From Methylococcus sp. Mc7 (GTDB lineage: Bacteria; Pseudomonadota; Gammaproteobacteria; Methylococcales; Methylococcaceae): a stretch of DNA of 64,000 nt. The first letter of the stretch is position 1; every line of letters starts with the position of its first letter. The notes under the pieces were generated by a model that was not told where the DNA came from, searched no databases, and was given only the letters and a program-made list of their open reading frames with translations. The position numbers and the translations under genes were made by a program. This document shows, in pieces, positions 8,610-17,260 of this stretch. The stretch is from the NCBI RefSeq assembly GCF_019285515.1, contig NZ_CP079095.1, forward strand, positions 2,822,501 through 2,886,500. The letters are read 5' to 3'.

Positions 8610-9308
8610 ATGCTGTATCGCGGACTCTTATTGGCGGTGGTGGCGATAGCGGGCGTCGCCTGCGCGCCGGCGCCGGTCGTCGACAAGTCGAATTTCTCGG
8701 ACGTTTCGGGGCTCGAGCCGCCCCTGGGACAGCAAGCGCAGGCGCCGGCCGGTGGCCGCATGTTCGCCGTCTACAACTACTGGCACCGCAAGGGGGCCGT
8801 ATTCACCGACTCGAACCGGCAGGTGGTCGGCGAAGGCGCGGTCTTCGTCGATGCCGGCGACGCGGTGTTCCCGGCGACGGTGCAGAACGATCCGGTCTAT
8901 TGCTCGGACAAGCTGATGTACATCGATCCCTTGATCGGCGCGTACAAGACGGCCTGTTTCTCGGACGAAACGGGTGACGGCCTCTTCGACCACGTCCGGG
9001 TCGCGCCGGAATCATCCTGGATCAAACAGCCGCTGTCGCCGCGGCTGCCTTACAAGACCCAGGATGTCGTCGTGCCGCACGGGGGCGCCTTCCGCTACGA
9101 GCTGATCTATCAGGGGTTCGCCAACAATACCCTCAGTCTCCGGTTCCTGGAGTACAAGGGGGGAGATTTCGACCGGCCCATGGTCACCCTGGACATGAGC
9201 TACGCGGTCGACGCCTTCCCGACCACCATCACCTTCCGCAACCTGAAGGCCGAGGTGCTGGCGGCCGACAACCACAAGATCGTTTACCGCATTCTCAGCG
9301 GATTTTGA
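8610..9308 (+). CDS. predicted lipoprotein of unknown function in the iron-regulated locus
   Basis: A 232-residue protein with a short hydrophobic signal and a lipobox-like site IAGVAC followed by APAP, so it is probably a lipid-anchored periplasmic or outer-membrane protein. The mature part is beta-rich and aromatic, with two cysteines (VYCSDK and TACFSDE) that could form a disulfide. It starts 24 bases after the porin stop with GAAAGGAAA in front, consistent with an operon. I do not recognise a domain. Its fixed place between a porin and a flavoprotein suggests it docks to one of them. Confidence 0.75.
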   Translation: MLYRGLLLAVVAIAGVACAPAPVVDKSNFSDVSGLEPPLGQQAQAPAGGRMFAVYNYWHRKGAVFTDSNRQVVGEGAVFVDAGDAVFPATVQNDPVYCSDKLMYIDPLIGAYKTACFSDETGDGLFDHVRVAPESSWIKQPLSPRLPYKTQDVVVPHGGAFRYELIYQGFANNTLSLRFLEYKGGDFDRPMVTLDMSYAVDAFPTTITFRNLKAEVLAADNHKIVYRILSGF

Positions 9309-9391
9309 CGTTTTCGTGACTTCGGGTGGTCCGGAAGACGCGGTCTTTGGTGTAGCATGGGCATGTAAATGACATTGAGGAGTATTTTCCT

Positions 9392-9982
9392 TTGCATAGC
9401 CAGTCTTGTGTCTCCTGGGGCGAACAGGGGCAACGGAAGATCGCGTTTTTCGCCGGCCTGCTGATGGGCGTCTGCCTGCTAGGGATCGTTCCCGACAGCG
9501 GAGCCACGGTTTATTACAGCCAGGACGAAGCCTTCGAGCTGGCTTTCGGGCCGGGCGTGGCCGTGACGTCCGAACCCGTGTTCCTGACCGACGAGCAGAT
9601 CGCCGCGGTGGAGCGGGAGGCGCGGGTGAAGCTCGAGTCGAGCCTCTTTACCTTTTACACCGCCGAGCGGGATGGAAAGTCCTTGGGCTTCGCCGCCCTC
9701 GAGTCCCACACCGTGCGCACCCAGCCGGAGAGTCTCCTGATCGTGCTTTCCCCCAAGGGCGAGGTGGTCCGGGTGGAGGTGCTGGCGTTCCACGAGCCGC
9801 CGGAGTATCAGCCCACGGCCCGCTGGTTCGAACAGATGAAGGGAAGGACGATCGAACAGTTGATGCCGGGCAACGGCATCGACGCCGTTTCCGGGGCGAC
9901 GCTGAGTTCGGTGGCCGCGCTGGCCAGCGTCAGGAAAGTCAAGGCAATTTTCAGGCAGGCGCATCCCGCCGGAGGTGAATGA
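9392..9982 (+). CDS. FMN-binding domain protein with covalent flavinylation motif
   Basis: A 196-residue protein with an N-terminal hydrophobic signal or anchor (about residues 18-40) and a C-terminal FMN_bind-like domain. Near residue 165 it carries DAVSGATLSS, which matches the DxxSGATxxS/T motif where ApbE attaches FMN to the threonine, as in NqrC and RnfG. It should therefore be a membrane-tethered extracytoplasmic flavoprotein passing electrons one at a time. The start codon is TTG at 9392, supported by GAGGAG nine bases upstream; no ATG fits. The next gene overlaps by four bases (ATGA), so the two are translationally coupled. No ApbE gene is present in the window. Confidence 0.82.
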   Translation: MHSQSCVSWGEQGQRKIAFFAGLLMGVCLLGIVPDSGATVYYSQDEAFELAFGPGVAVTSEPVFLTDEQIAAVEREARVKLESSLFTFYTAERDGKSLGFAALESHTVRTQPESLLIVLSPKGEVVRVEVLAFHEPPEYQPTARWFEQMKGRTIEQLMPGNGIDAVSGATLSSVAALASVRKVKAIFRQAHPAGGE

Positions 9983-10515
9983 TGCGATTTTTCGTTACCG
10001 GAGAGCAGAATCGGCAGATGATGCTCAACGCCGTCGTGCTTCTGTTCCTGGGGTACATCGCCTTGTTCTGGATCAGCAACGGCCTGATGTATTTCCACAA
10101 GATGGGGCTGACGGCGCAATCGGTCATCGAGTATTACCTCGGCTCGCCGGAAAAATTCACCCAGCCCCGGAGTTACCAGAGTCTGCTGGAAGTTACGCAT
10201 TTCCACCTGTTTTCGATGGGGATGCTGGTGGTCACGCTCGCACACCTGGTGCTGTTCACGCCTCTGCCGACCCGCCTGAAGGTCTGGCTGACCGGCTTGA
10301 CGTTTTTCGGCGCGGTGGCGGACGAAGCGGCGGGCTGGCTGGTCCGTTTCGCCCATCCGGCCTTTGCATATTTCAAGATCGGGGCTTTCCTGCTGCTGGA
10401 ACTCAGCCTGGCGACTCTGATCGTGGTCGTGTCGCTGTCGCTTCTGGCCCAGCGTTCGAGGCAGCGGGCCAAGGAACCGCCGCGCTCCGTTCAGGCCGTG
10501 ACGGACGTCGTCTGA
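9979..10515 (+). CDS. four-helix membrane protein coupled to the FMN-binding protein
   Basis: A 178-residue protein with about four transmembrane helices (around residues 14-36, 72-90, 96-118 and 128-152). Histidines lie in or near the helices (EVTHFHLFSMG, LAHLVLF, RFAHPAFAYF). Histidines placed like this could bind haem b or a quinone, so it may be the membrane partner feeding electrons to the flavoprotein; this is inference. The gene overlaps the flavoprotein gene by four bases. Its stop is followed after a few bases by the convergent end of the next gene. I do not know a named family for it. Confidence 0.72.
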   Translation: MMRFFVTGEQNRQMMLNAVVLLFLGYIALFWISNGLMYFHKMGLTAQSVIEYYLGSPEKFTQPRSYQSLLEVTHFHLFSMGMLVVTLAHLVLFTPLPTRLKVWLTGLTFFGAVADEAAGWLVRFAHPAFAYFKIGAFLLLELSLATLIVVVSLSLLAQRSRQRAKEPPRSVQAVTDVV

Positions 10516-10519
10516 TCGC

Positions 10520-11341
10520 TTACCAGAGTTTCAGCTTCTTTGCCGAATAGCCTTCCGGAATGCCCATGACGCCGGGCGGCAGGGCATCCGAGCTGATCCT
10601 GCTCAGGGTCAGGGTGGCGGCCTGTTTGGACGAGGTGTCGTGGAGTTCGACCGGAATGCCGGGATATTCGCTGAGGTTCACGGTGGGCAGCGGCCCGAGA
10701 TCGACGTAGCGCGCCGCGGCGCCCTTGGCTTTGTCGGCGATTCTGGAAGAAAACATCATCATGGCGCGCAGGGTTTCGTAGTCTCCGGCCGGAAGCTTGA
10801 GCGTTTCCGCAGACGCCAGGCAGATGTCGCCCTTCTTGTCCCCGCCCTGGCGCAATTCCACTTTGCTGCAGGCATAGCCTCCTTGAGTTTTTGCGGTGCC
10901 GGCCTGCGTCAGCAGGATCGGCCGATTGTCTTCGGATTTGGCCGTGACCCGGTCCAGGTCGACGCCGCCCAGCATGTCCGACCACTTGGCTTTTTGTTCC
11001 GGAGACACTTTCTTCAACTGTTCGCCCAGGCCGCGCAGGAGCGGCTGCACGTCCTGGACCTGGGAGGCGAGTTCTGCGACCCGCTGCTCGGTCACGGGCA
11101 TATAGGCCTGTTTGCGGTGATCGATCAAAAAAGCCGCGTTTCTGGATTGATTGAACAGAATGTCCAGCTTGGTGTCGCCCCCCGCCGACTTGATCAGCAC
11201 CTGGCCGTCCTTGACGAACAGCGACTGCGGCGCTTTTTCACCGGCGACCTGATATTGCAGAGTGCTGTCGGCGAAGGCCGGGATGACGGAAAGAGGGGAT
11301 GCGAGGATTGCGCATGCGATGCGCCGGAAAAGTCTTGCCAT
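10520..11341 (-). CDS. secreted periplasmic protein of unknown function
   Basis: A 273-residue protein with an N-terminal signal peptide ending near VIPAFAD. The mature part begins with beta-strand-like segments and contains a Gln/Lys-rich helical middle and two cysteines (YACSKVE and DICLASAE). The layout resembles DUF4412-type periplasmic proteins that report an attached film or lipid, but I cannot make that match firmly. It is transcribed toward the flavoprotein operon and away from the CDF gene, so it stands alone. Base composition is like the surrounding genes. Confidence 0.7.
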   Translation of the reverse strand: MARLFRRIACAILASPLSVIPAFADSTLQYQVAGEKAPQSLFVKDGQVLIKSAGGDTKLDILFNQSRNAAFLIDHRKQAYMPVTEQRVAELASQVQDVQPLLRGLGEQLKKVSPEQKAKWSDMLGGVDLDRVTAKSEDNRPILLTQAGTAKTQGGYACSKVELRQGGDKKGDICLASAETLKLPAGDYETLRAMMMFSSRIADKAKGAAARYVDLGPLPTVNLSEYPGIPVELHDTSSKQAATLTLSRISSDALPPGVMGIPEGYSAKKLKLW

Positions 11342-11450
11342 GGGATGACCTGCTCGGATTTTTCGTAAAGCGGATGATTCGGGACGCTGATCGGCTGCCG
11401 GTGCGGCAAATCCGTTAAAATGGGTATTTTCGCGCGGCCTGGAGAATGCT

Positions 11451-12395
11451 GTGCCTCACGACGACCACGAACATCATCATGCGGCTGATTCCGCCGGAGC
11501 ACAAGGGCGACTGGTCTGGGCGTTGATCGTCACCGCCGGCTTCGTCGTGTTCGAAGCGCTGGCGGGCTGGAAGGCGAACAGTCTCGCGCTGCTGACCGAT
11601 GCGGTGCACAACCTGAGCGACGTGCTGGCGCTGGGCTTGAGCTGGTACGCCATGCGGCTGACCGCGCAGCCGGCGCACGCTGCCAAGACTTTCGGCTACC
11701 ACCGCGCCGGCATACTGGCCGCCCTGGGCAACTCCGCGGGCCTGGTGGTCGTGGCCTTGTACATCATTTACGACGCCTACCTCCGCCTCCAGAGCCCCGC
11801 GCCGGTTCAGGCCGACATCCTGATCGGCGTAGGGGGAGCGGCGCTGCTGGTCAACGCCTTCACCGCCTGGCTGGTCCATCACGGCAGCCACGACGACCTG
11901 AACATGCGCAGCGCATTCCTGCATCTGATGGGCGACGTGGCTTCGACCCTAGGCGCCATCGCCGCGGGCGTCGCCATCCGCTACACCGGCCTGTACTGGC
12001 TCGATCCGGCGGCGAGCATTCTGATCGCCCTGCTCATCCTCTGGAACGCCAAAGGGCTGCTGGCGGAGGTTCTGGACATCCTGCTGGAGAGTACCCCGCG
12101 GGACGTGGACATGAGTTCGATGGTGCGGGATCTGATGCAGGTCGAAGGCGTGCACGGCGTGCACCATCTCCATGTGTGGAGCATCTCGCGGCAACTGCGC
12201 ATGCTGTCGGCCCATGTCGTGACGGACGACATCCGGCTCAGCGAAGGCGAGGGGCTGCAGAAGCGGGTCACCCGTCTGCTCGCTCAACGTTACGGCATCG
12301 CGCATACGACGCTGCAACTGGAGTCCGAGAGCTGCCAGCCGGATCTCCTGTATTGCGACATTTCCCGGCCGAATCACCGCTATCACGAAGAATGA
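11451..12395 (+). CDS. cation diffusion facilitator (CzcD-like) metal exporter
   Basis: A 314-residue inner-membrane CDF transporter, expected to export Zn2+ (or Co2+, Cd2+) in exchange for protons. It has a His-rich N-terminus (HDDHEHHH), the metal-site pairs HNLSD in helix II (LLTDAVHNLSD) and HLMGD in helix V, and a C-terminal cytoplasmic domain with HHLHVWSIS typical of the family. The GTG at 11451 is preceded by GGAG at a good distance. It reads alone, between a convergent-side secreted protein and cysM. The family is secure; the substrate is by analogy with CzcD/ZitB. Confidence 0.92.
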   Translation: MPHDDHEHHHAADSAGAQGRLVWALIVTAGFVVFEALAGWKANSLALLTDAVHNLSDVLALGLSWYAMRLTAQPAHAAKTFGYHRAGILAALGNSAGLVVVALYIIYDAYLRLQSPAPVQADILIGVGGAALLVNAFTAWLVHHGSHDDLNMRSAFLHLMGDVASTLGAIAAGVAIRYTGLYWLDPAASILIALLILWNAKGLLAEVLDILLESTPRDVDMSSMVRDLMQVEGVHGVHHLHVWSISRQLRMLSAHVVTDDIRLSEGEGLQKRVTRLLAQRYGIAHTTLQLESESCQPDLLYCDISRPNHRYHEE

Positions 12396-12511
12396 GCCGC
12401 TGTCGTGCGATGAACAGAGCGTTGGCCGTTTGGCGGCTAATCCTTAGAAAATCGCTAAACTATTGCCGGCTACAATAGGGTCATCCCAAGTTTCCACAGG
12501 CATCCCCCTCC

Positions 12512-13399
12512 ATGTTTCCCACCATAGAATCCTTCGTCGGCAACACGCCGCTGGTGCGTCTGCAGCGGCTGCCCGGCGACACCGGCAACCTCATCCTGGC
12601 CAAGCTGGAAGGCAACAACCCCGCCGGCTCCGTGAAGGACCGGCCGGCTCTGAGCATGATCCGCTGCGCCGAGGCGAGGGGCGATATCAAGCCGGGCGAC
12701 CGGCTGATCGAGGCGACCAGCGGCAACACCGGCATCGCCCTGGCCATGGCCGCCGCGATCAAAGGCTACCGCATGACGCTCATCATGCCCGACAACATGA
12801 GCGCCGAGCGCCGGGCGACGATGAAGGCCTTCGGGGCCGAGATCATCCTGACGCCGGCGGCGGGCAGCATGGAGGCGGCGATCGACCTGGCGCGGGCGAT
12901 GGAAGCGCGAGGGGAGGGCAAGATCCTCGACCAGTTCTCCAACCCCGACAATCCGCGCGCCCATTACGAAGGCACGGGGCCGGAAATCTGGCGCGACACC
13001 CAGGGGCGGATCACGCACTTCGTCAGTTCCATGGGCACCACCGGCACCATCATGGGCACGGCGCGCTATCTCAAGGAGCGGAATCCGGCGATCCAGATCA
13101 TCGGCGTCCAGCCCAAGGACGAGGCCAAGATCCCCGGCATCCGGCGCTGGCCGGAGGACTACCTGCCGAAGATCTACGACGCCTCATTGGTGGACCGGAT
13201 ACTCAACGTGACCCAGGAAGAGGCCGAATCCACCACACGGGAACTGGCGGCGCAGGAAGGCATCTTCGCCGGCATCTCCTCCGGCGGCGCGATGGCGGCC
13301 GCGCTGCGCCTGTCGCGGGAAGTCGGGAACGCGGTGATCGCCGTCATCGTCTGCGACCGCGGCGACCGCTATCTCTCCACCGGCGTATTTCCGGAATAA
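12512..13399 (+). CDS. cysM: cysteine synthase B (O-acetylserine sulfhydrylase)
   Basis: A 295-residue PLP enzyme that makes cysteine from O-acetylserine and sulfide (or S-sulfocysteine from thiosulfate) in the cytosol. The PLP lysine lies in NPAGSVKDRPA near residue 41, the substrate loop is TSGNTGIA, and the phosphate-binding GTTGTIMG and the later SSGGAMAAAL are present. The sequence style (short, ARYLKE after the glycine loop) fits CysM rather than CysK. The rlmD start follows after one base, so the two genes share a transcript. Confidence 0.93.
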   Translation: MFPTIESFVGNTPLVRLQRLPGDTGNLILAKLEGNNPAGSVKDRPALSMIRCAEARGDIKPGDRLIEATSGNTGIALAMAAAIKGYRMTLIMPDNMSAERRATMKAFGAEIILTPAAGSMEAAIDLARAMEARGEGKILDQFSNPDNPRAHYEGTGPEIWRDTQGRITHFVSSMGTTGTIMGTARYLKERNPAIQIIGVQPKDEAKIPGIRRWPEDYLPKIYDASLVDRILNVTQEEAESTTRELAAQEGIFAGISSGGAMAAALRLSREVGNAVIAVIVCDRGDRYLSTGVFPE

Positions 13400-13400
13400 G

Positions 13401-14732
13401 ATGGGTTATCGAGGCAAAAGAAAGCCGCTGCCGGTCGAGCCGATCGCGGCGCACATCGAATCCTTCGCTCACGACGGCAAGGGGATCACCCACGTCGACG
13501 GGCGGGTGGTGTTCGTCGACGGCGCCTTGCCGGGCGAGGACGTCACCTTCGTCTATACCGAGATGAAACGCGACTATGCCGCCGGGCGGGTGGCGGATAT
13601 CGTCACGGCCTCGCCCGACCGCGTGCCGGCGCGATGCCAACATTTCGCCCTCTGCGGCGGCTGCAGCCTGCAGTATCTGTCCGAGGACGCCCAGATCGCC
13701 CTGAAGGAGGAATTGCTGCTGGAGCAGTTCCGCCGCATCGGCAAGGTCGAGCCGGCGGCCCGGTTTCCGCCGCTACGCGGTCCACACTGGGGCTATCGCA
13801 GCCGGGCCAGGCTCGGGGCACGCTACGTCGCCAAGAAGGGCCGGGAGCTGGTGGGTTTTCGCGAGCACTCCAGCGCCAAGATCGTCGACATGACCGATTG
13901 CCCGGTGCTGCATCCCGCTCTGGGCGAGCGCATCCAGGCTTTCGCCGAGCTGATCGAAGGACTTTCGCTGCGGGAACGGTTGCCGCAGATCGAGGCGGCG
14001 GTCGGCGAGGAGCGCACCGCGCTGGTGTTCCGGGTGCTGGAGGACCCGACCCCCGAGGATTTCGCCCGGCTGGCGCAGTTCGGCAAGGACCAGGGGCTGG
14101 ACGTCTACGTCCAGCGCGAGGGGCGCGACTCGGTCGCGCCGGTCTATCCGGAGACCGCGCACGACTTGAGCTACAGCCTGCCGGAATGGGACGTGACCTT
14201 CCGCTTCGGCCCCCTGGATTTCACCCAGGTCAACATGGCGATCAACCGCCAGATGATCGACCGGGTCATGCAGGTGCTCGATCCGCAGCCGAACGAGCGC
14301 GTGCTCGACCTGTTCTGCGGCCTGGGGAATTTCACCCTGCCGCTGGCGCGCCGCGCCGCCCACGTCACCGGCGTGGAGGGTGGCGCGGAGTCGGTGGCGC
14401 GGGCGATCCGCAACGCGGCGGACAACGGTATCGGCAACGTCGAATTCCACGTCGCCGACCTGTCCAAGCCGGAGCGCTGCGGTGGCTGGGCCGGGCGGGA
14501 ATACGACAAGGTGCTGCTCGATCCGTCCCGCGCCGGCGCCCTGGAAATCCTCCAGTGCGTGCCGAAGTGGAAGGCCGGGCGCATCGTCTATGTGTCCTGC
14601 AATCCCGCTACGCTGGCGCGCGATGGCGGCATCCTGGTCCATGAATACGGCTACCGTCTGCTCCGGGCCGGCGTGATGGACATGTTCCCGCACACCGCCC
14701 ACGTCGAATCCATCGCTCTGTTCGAGCGCTGA
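13401..14732 (+). CDS. rlmD: 23S rRNA (uracil-1939-C5)-methyltransferase
   Basis: A 443-residue SAM-dependent RNA methyltransferase of the RumA/TrmA class that methylates U1939 of 23S rRNA. An N-terminal TRAM domain (about residues 10-65) is followed by the [4Fe-4S] cysteines (RCQHFALCGGC and a later TDCPVLHP). The SAM motif is LDLFCGLGNFTLPLA, then LLDPSRAG and the catalytic cysteine motif VSCNPATLARD near residue 405. Length is normal for the family (about 430-450). It begins one base after the cysM stop. RlmD is favoured over RlmC/TrmA because of the iron-sulfur cluster and TRAM domain. Confidence 0.93.
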   Translation: MGYRGKRKPLPVEPIAAHIESFAHDGKGITHVDGRVVFVDGALPGEDVTFVYTEMKRDYAAGRVADIVTASPDRVPARCQHFALCGGCSLQYLSEDAQIALKEELLLEQFRRIGKVEPAARFPPLRGPHWGYRSRARLGARYVAKKGRELVGFREHSSAKIVDMTDCPVLHPALGERIQAFAELIEGLSLRERLPQIEAAVGEERTALVFRVLEDPTPEDFARLAQFGKDQGLDVYVQREGRDSVAPVYPETAHDLSYSLPEWDVTFRFGPLDFTQVNMAINRQMIDRVMQVLDPQPNERVLDLFCGLGNFTLPLARRAAHVTGVEGGAESVARAIRNAADNGIGNVEFHVADLSKPERCGGWAGREYDKVLLDPSRAGALEILQCVPKWKAGRIVYVSCNPATLARDGGILVHEYGYRLLRAGVMDMFPHTAHVESIALFER

Positions 14733-14747
14733 ACTTAGGTTTTCACC

Positions 14748-16253
14748 ATGAAAAGACTGTTGCTCGCGTTGGCCGCCGTGCCCGGACTCGCCCTGGCCAT
14801 TCCGGCCACGCCGGTGATGACGCTATACCAGTTCAATGGTCCGCTGGATATTCCGTACTACGATGCCGATGCCTTTCTGCGCAACGGCCCCGCGTCGCCG
14901 GCCGGGACGCTGAGCCAGGGCAGTTCGGTCATCCCTTGCCTGGTTCTGAAAAACGGTCGACCGCTGACCGACGCCGGCGGCACGCCTTACGTCGGTTTCA
15001 AGCTCGTCGTGGATTCCCGCACCGCCACTCCCGCCTCGGCGGAGAACTTCAAGCAGGCCGTGGCGGAGCGCAAGGCCATGGCCGTTCCCAACCATCATTG
15101 CGACGGCTCGGTCCGGCACGTGATCGACGTCCGTAAGCTCTATCCCATGGAAAAAGCGCCTTTCTTCGATCCGCCGCCGGCTCCGGCGCGCCGGCCGGCC
15201 AGGCCCGACCAGGGTGAACTGGACCGGATCGTGAAAGCGTTCCATGACTCGCCTCAATGCGGAAGCGGCAACGGCGACCTGACCGGCCGCCGGTCCGCCC
15301 TGGACCGCGCCTGGGACCAGTTCTCGCAAGCCAACCCCGGCCATTGGCCGGCGCGGGCGCTGGAGCAGGCCAGGCATCTCGACTACGTCATGCGCACCGC
15401 CCTGTTCGAGGGGCACCTGGAGCGTGGCTGTAACGCCTACGGCGCCTGCGAACGCAACGTCATCGCCCTGTCCATCCGCAACCGCGGCAAGGAAGGCTGC
15501 AGCAGCGGCCAAGGCTGCGGCGGGCCAGGCGATTTCCAGGGGGTGGCGTCGAAGCCCTCGCAGTACAACATTTGGGACGAGTACCTCACCCAGGTCACGG
15601 GCCTCACGGCCTGCTTCCTGCGCCAGGATCTGAGCCACGCCGAGCGCTATGCCAAGCTGCAGGCCATGTACGAGCAAAGCCTGCCGGATGTGCAGCGCAT
15701 CCTGTTCGGCGATGACGCCGACCTCAAGGACATCTTTCCCGGCGCCTCCCTGGCGGACCTGAAGAGCCTCAAGCACTATTACCACGCTCCGGCCATGGGC
15801 AAATGCTTTCCCGGCCACACACGGGCGGAGTACATCTCCGGCGCGGTCGCCAGGAAGGGGCAGGATTTCGCGCTCATCGCCAACACCCGGATACAGGTGG
15901 ACGATCGCACCGACGGCGGCTATTTCTTCCAGGACTTCATCGTGACGCAAAAGGACGACCGGGACGAGATCAGGATCGCCGACCACTACCCCGGTTTCGT
16001 CATCGACGCCCGCAAGATCGATCTCAAGCCCACCGCCCGCTGCGTGCCCTACGGCATCCCGGCCGGCTGCGAAACCGGCGAACCCGGACGCTACCGTACC
16101 ACGCCGGCATGGCTGAACTCGGGCAAATCGCTGGAGCTGCGCTGCCATATCAAGGACCGCGGCGAAAATTGCCAAGCGCCTGCGGTGGAAAAAACAGCCG
16201 TGGTCGGCGGGCGATGCGATACCCAGATGCGGCCGGTGGCCGGGGTGAAGTAA
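14748..16253 (+). CDS. large secreted cysteine-rich protein of unknown function
   Basis: A 501-residue protein with a clear signal peptide (LLLALAAVPGLALAI). The mature part has many cysteines spread along its length (for example SVIPCLVL, NHHCDGS, SPQCGSG, ERGCNAYGACERN, GCSSGQGCGG, KCFPGH, ARCVPYG, AGCETG, LRCHIK), enough for several disulfides. There is a short proline-rich linker (FFDPPPAPARRPARPD) near residue 145. The middle, beginning near DRIVKAFHDSPQCGSGNG, has helical stretches that recall bacterial DUFs with hydrolase-like surroundings, but no catalytic motif is clear. It lies 15 bases downstream of rlmD and may be read through from it. Unknown function. Confidence 0.75.
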   Translation: MKRLLLALAAVPGLALAIPATPVMTLYQFNGPLDIPYYDADAFLRNGPASPAGTLSQGSSVIPCLVLKNGRPLTDAGGTPYVGFKLVVDSRTATPASAENFKQAVAERKAMAVPNHHCDGSVRHVIDVRKLYPMEKAPFFDPPPAPARRPARPDQGELDRIVKAFHDSPQCGSGNGDLTGRRSALDRAWDQFSQANPGHWPARALEQARHLDYVMRTALFEGHLERGCNAYGACERNVIALSIRNRGKEGCSSGQGCGGPGDFQGVASKPSQYNIWDEYLTQVTGLTACFLRQDLSHAERYAKLQAMYEQSLPDVQRILFGDDADLKDIFPGASLADLKSLKHYYHAPAMGKCFPGHTRAEYISGAVARKGQDFALIANTRIQVDDRTDGGYFFQDFIVTQKDDRDEIRIADHYPGFVIDARKIDLKPTARCVPYGIPAGCETGEPGRYRTTPAWLNSGKSLELRCHIKDRGENCQAPAVEKTAVVGGRCDTQMRPVAGVK

Positions 16254-16277
16254 CGGGAACCGAAGTGCGCTGAGCAC

Positions 16278-16305
16278 TGGCTCCCAAGCTGGAGTTTGGG
16301 AGCCA
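16278..16305. repeat. 10-bp stem hairpin, terminator-like or REP-like
   Basis: TGGCTCCCAA and TTGGGAGCCA form a perfect 10-bp stem around an 8-base loop, 24 bases after the stop of the secreted protein gene. No U-tract follows on the plus strand, so it is either a weak terminator or a copy of the widespread hairpin repeat with CCCAAGCT...TTGGGAG arms found in many proteobacterial genomes. Confidence 0.5.
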
Positions 16306-16512
16306 GACGAGGACTTAAGACAGCCATCAACATCGCGCAAGCTGCCAGAGGAAACGCTGCAAGAGGATGAGAAGCTGTGACCTCCTCCCACAAGCTGGGC
16401 AGGGCCGAATCAGAAATTCCGGCGGTGGTTGGGTGATTGAAACTGCTTGGCATGCCGTGTTGGGGGGAGGTCACTAGGGATGTGCAATTGCTGCGGAGCA
16501 TGAAAAGCTGTA
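16306..16512. other. intergenic stretch without a recognisable gene
   Basis: Between the hairpin and the IS5-type end I see no gene with start, Shine-Dalgarno and coherent codon use on either strand. It is probably leftover flank from the insertion and deletion that destroyed the J-domain gene next to it. Confidence 0.4.
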
Positions 16513-17000
16513 GGGAACCTCTAAAAATCCGAATTCCATGCTCTCCAGTTCGTTCGTACCGGAAAAATTCAGGTTTTCGCGCCCAGGACGGCAAAATTCG
16601 GGGTTGATCCGGTCCGCAAAGGCCTGTTGCGGGGGTATTTCCCCCGTTTCAGGCCACAGCGGGCAGACCGATCCCGTCCGGGCTTGCCGCCCGGCGGGCC
16701 TGCCTTCTGACTTCGTTCGCCGTCAACTGCACCAGACGCTTCATGTGGTAAGCCAGGTTCAGCAGGCCCACCTTCACCCGCGCTCGCTCCAGGCCGATGG
16801 TCCGGACGATGTGTCCGTCCATGGCGGCCTGGGCGCCGAAGATGTGTTCCACCCGCGCCCGTACCTTGGATTTGTTGCGGTTAGACGCGGTTTGTTCTTC
16901 CGTCAGCGGGGCGGCGCGGGTGCCTTTTTCGTGGATTTGGCTGACCATCCCCGCTTCGGCCAGACGCTCTTCGTGTTTTTCCGAGCGGTAGGCGCTGTCA
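16513..17000 (-). mobile_element. IS5-family insertion sequence remnant (3' part of transposase)
   Basis: The minus-strand frame ending at 16649 encodes the C-terminal part of an IS5-family transposase: [13 protein letters not shown], then IHEKG, PLTEEQ, the KSKVRARVEHIFG motif with its catalytic glutamate, and TIGLERARVKVGLLNLAYHMKRL. The likely outer end is GGGAACCTCTAAAAATCCG at 16513, an IS5-type terminal inverted repeat. The 5' two thirds of the transposase and the other terminal repeat are missing. The fragment joins directly to a J-domain coding sequence near 17000, so the element is dead. Confidence 0.8.
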
Positions 17001-17106
17001 CATCCGGGTGATACTTGCGCGCTAGTTTGCGGTAAGCCTTCTTGATTTCCTCGGCGGTAGCGTTCCGGTCGAGGCCCAGGATGCCGTAATAGTCTTTGTA
17101 TTTCAT
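17001..17106 (-). pseudogene. truncated J-domain (DnaJ/CbpA-like) gene
   Basis: From the ATG at 17104-17106 the minus strand encodes [20 protein letters not shown] and continues [16 protein letters not shown], which is helices I and II of a J domain with the HPD motif that triggers DnaK ATPase. Just after HPDV the sequence changes into IS5 transposase sequence, and no J-domain helix III, Gly/Phe region or C-terminal domain follows. The opening is closest to CbpA-type co-chaperones. The rest of the gene is not on the far side of the element, so insertion was accompanied by a deletion. Confidence 0.85.
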
Positions 17107-17260
17107 TGGGCAAGAAGCGATATTCAGTAAACAAGTTCAATGGCTTGCATTGTAGTCCCGCTGTCTTGATTGGCCCTGCGCCCAATTCGACGCAACATCA
17201 GTCTTTGGGTCAGAATGCTGATCGAAGCTCGCCGTGGCCCCGAGCCCAGGAGTGATGACG

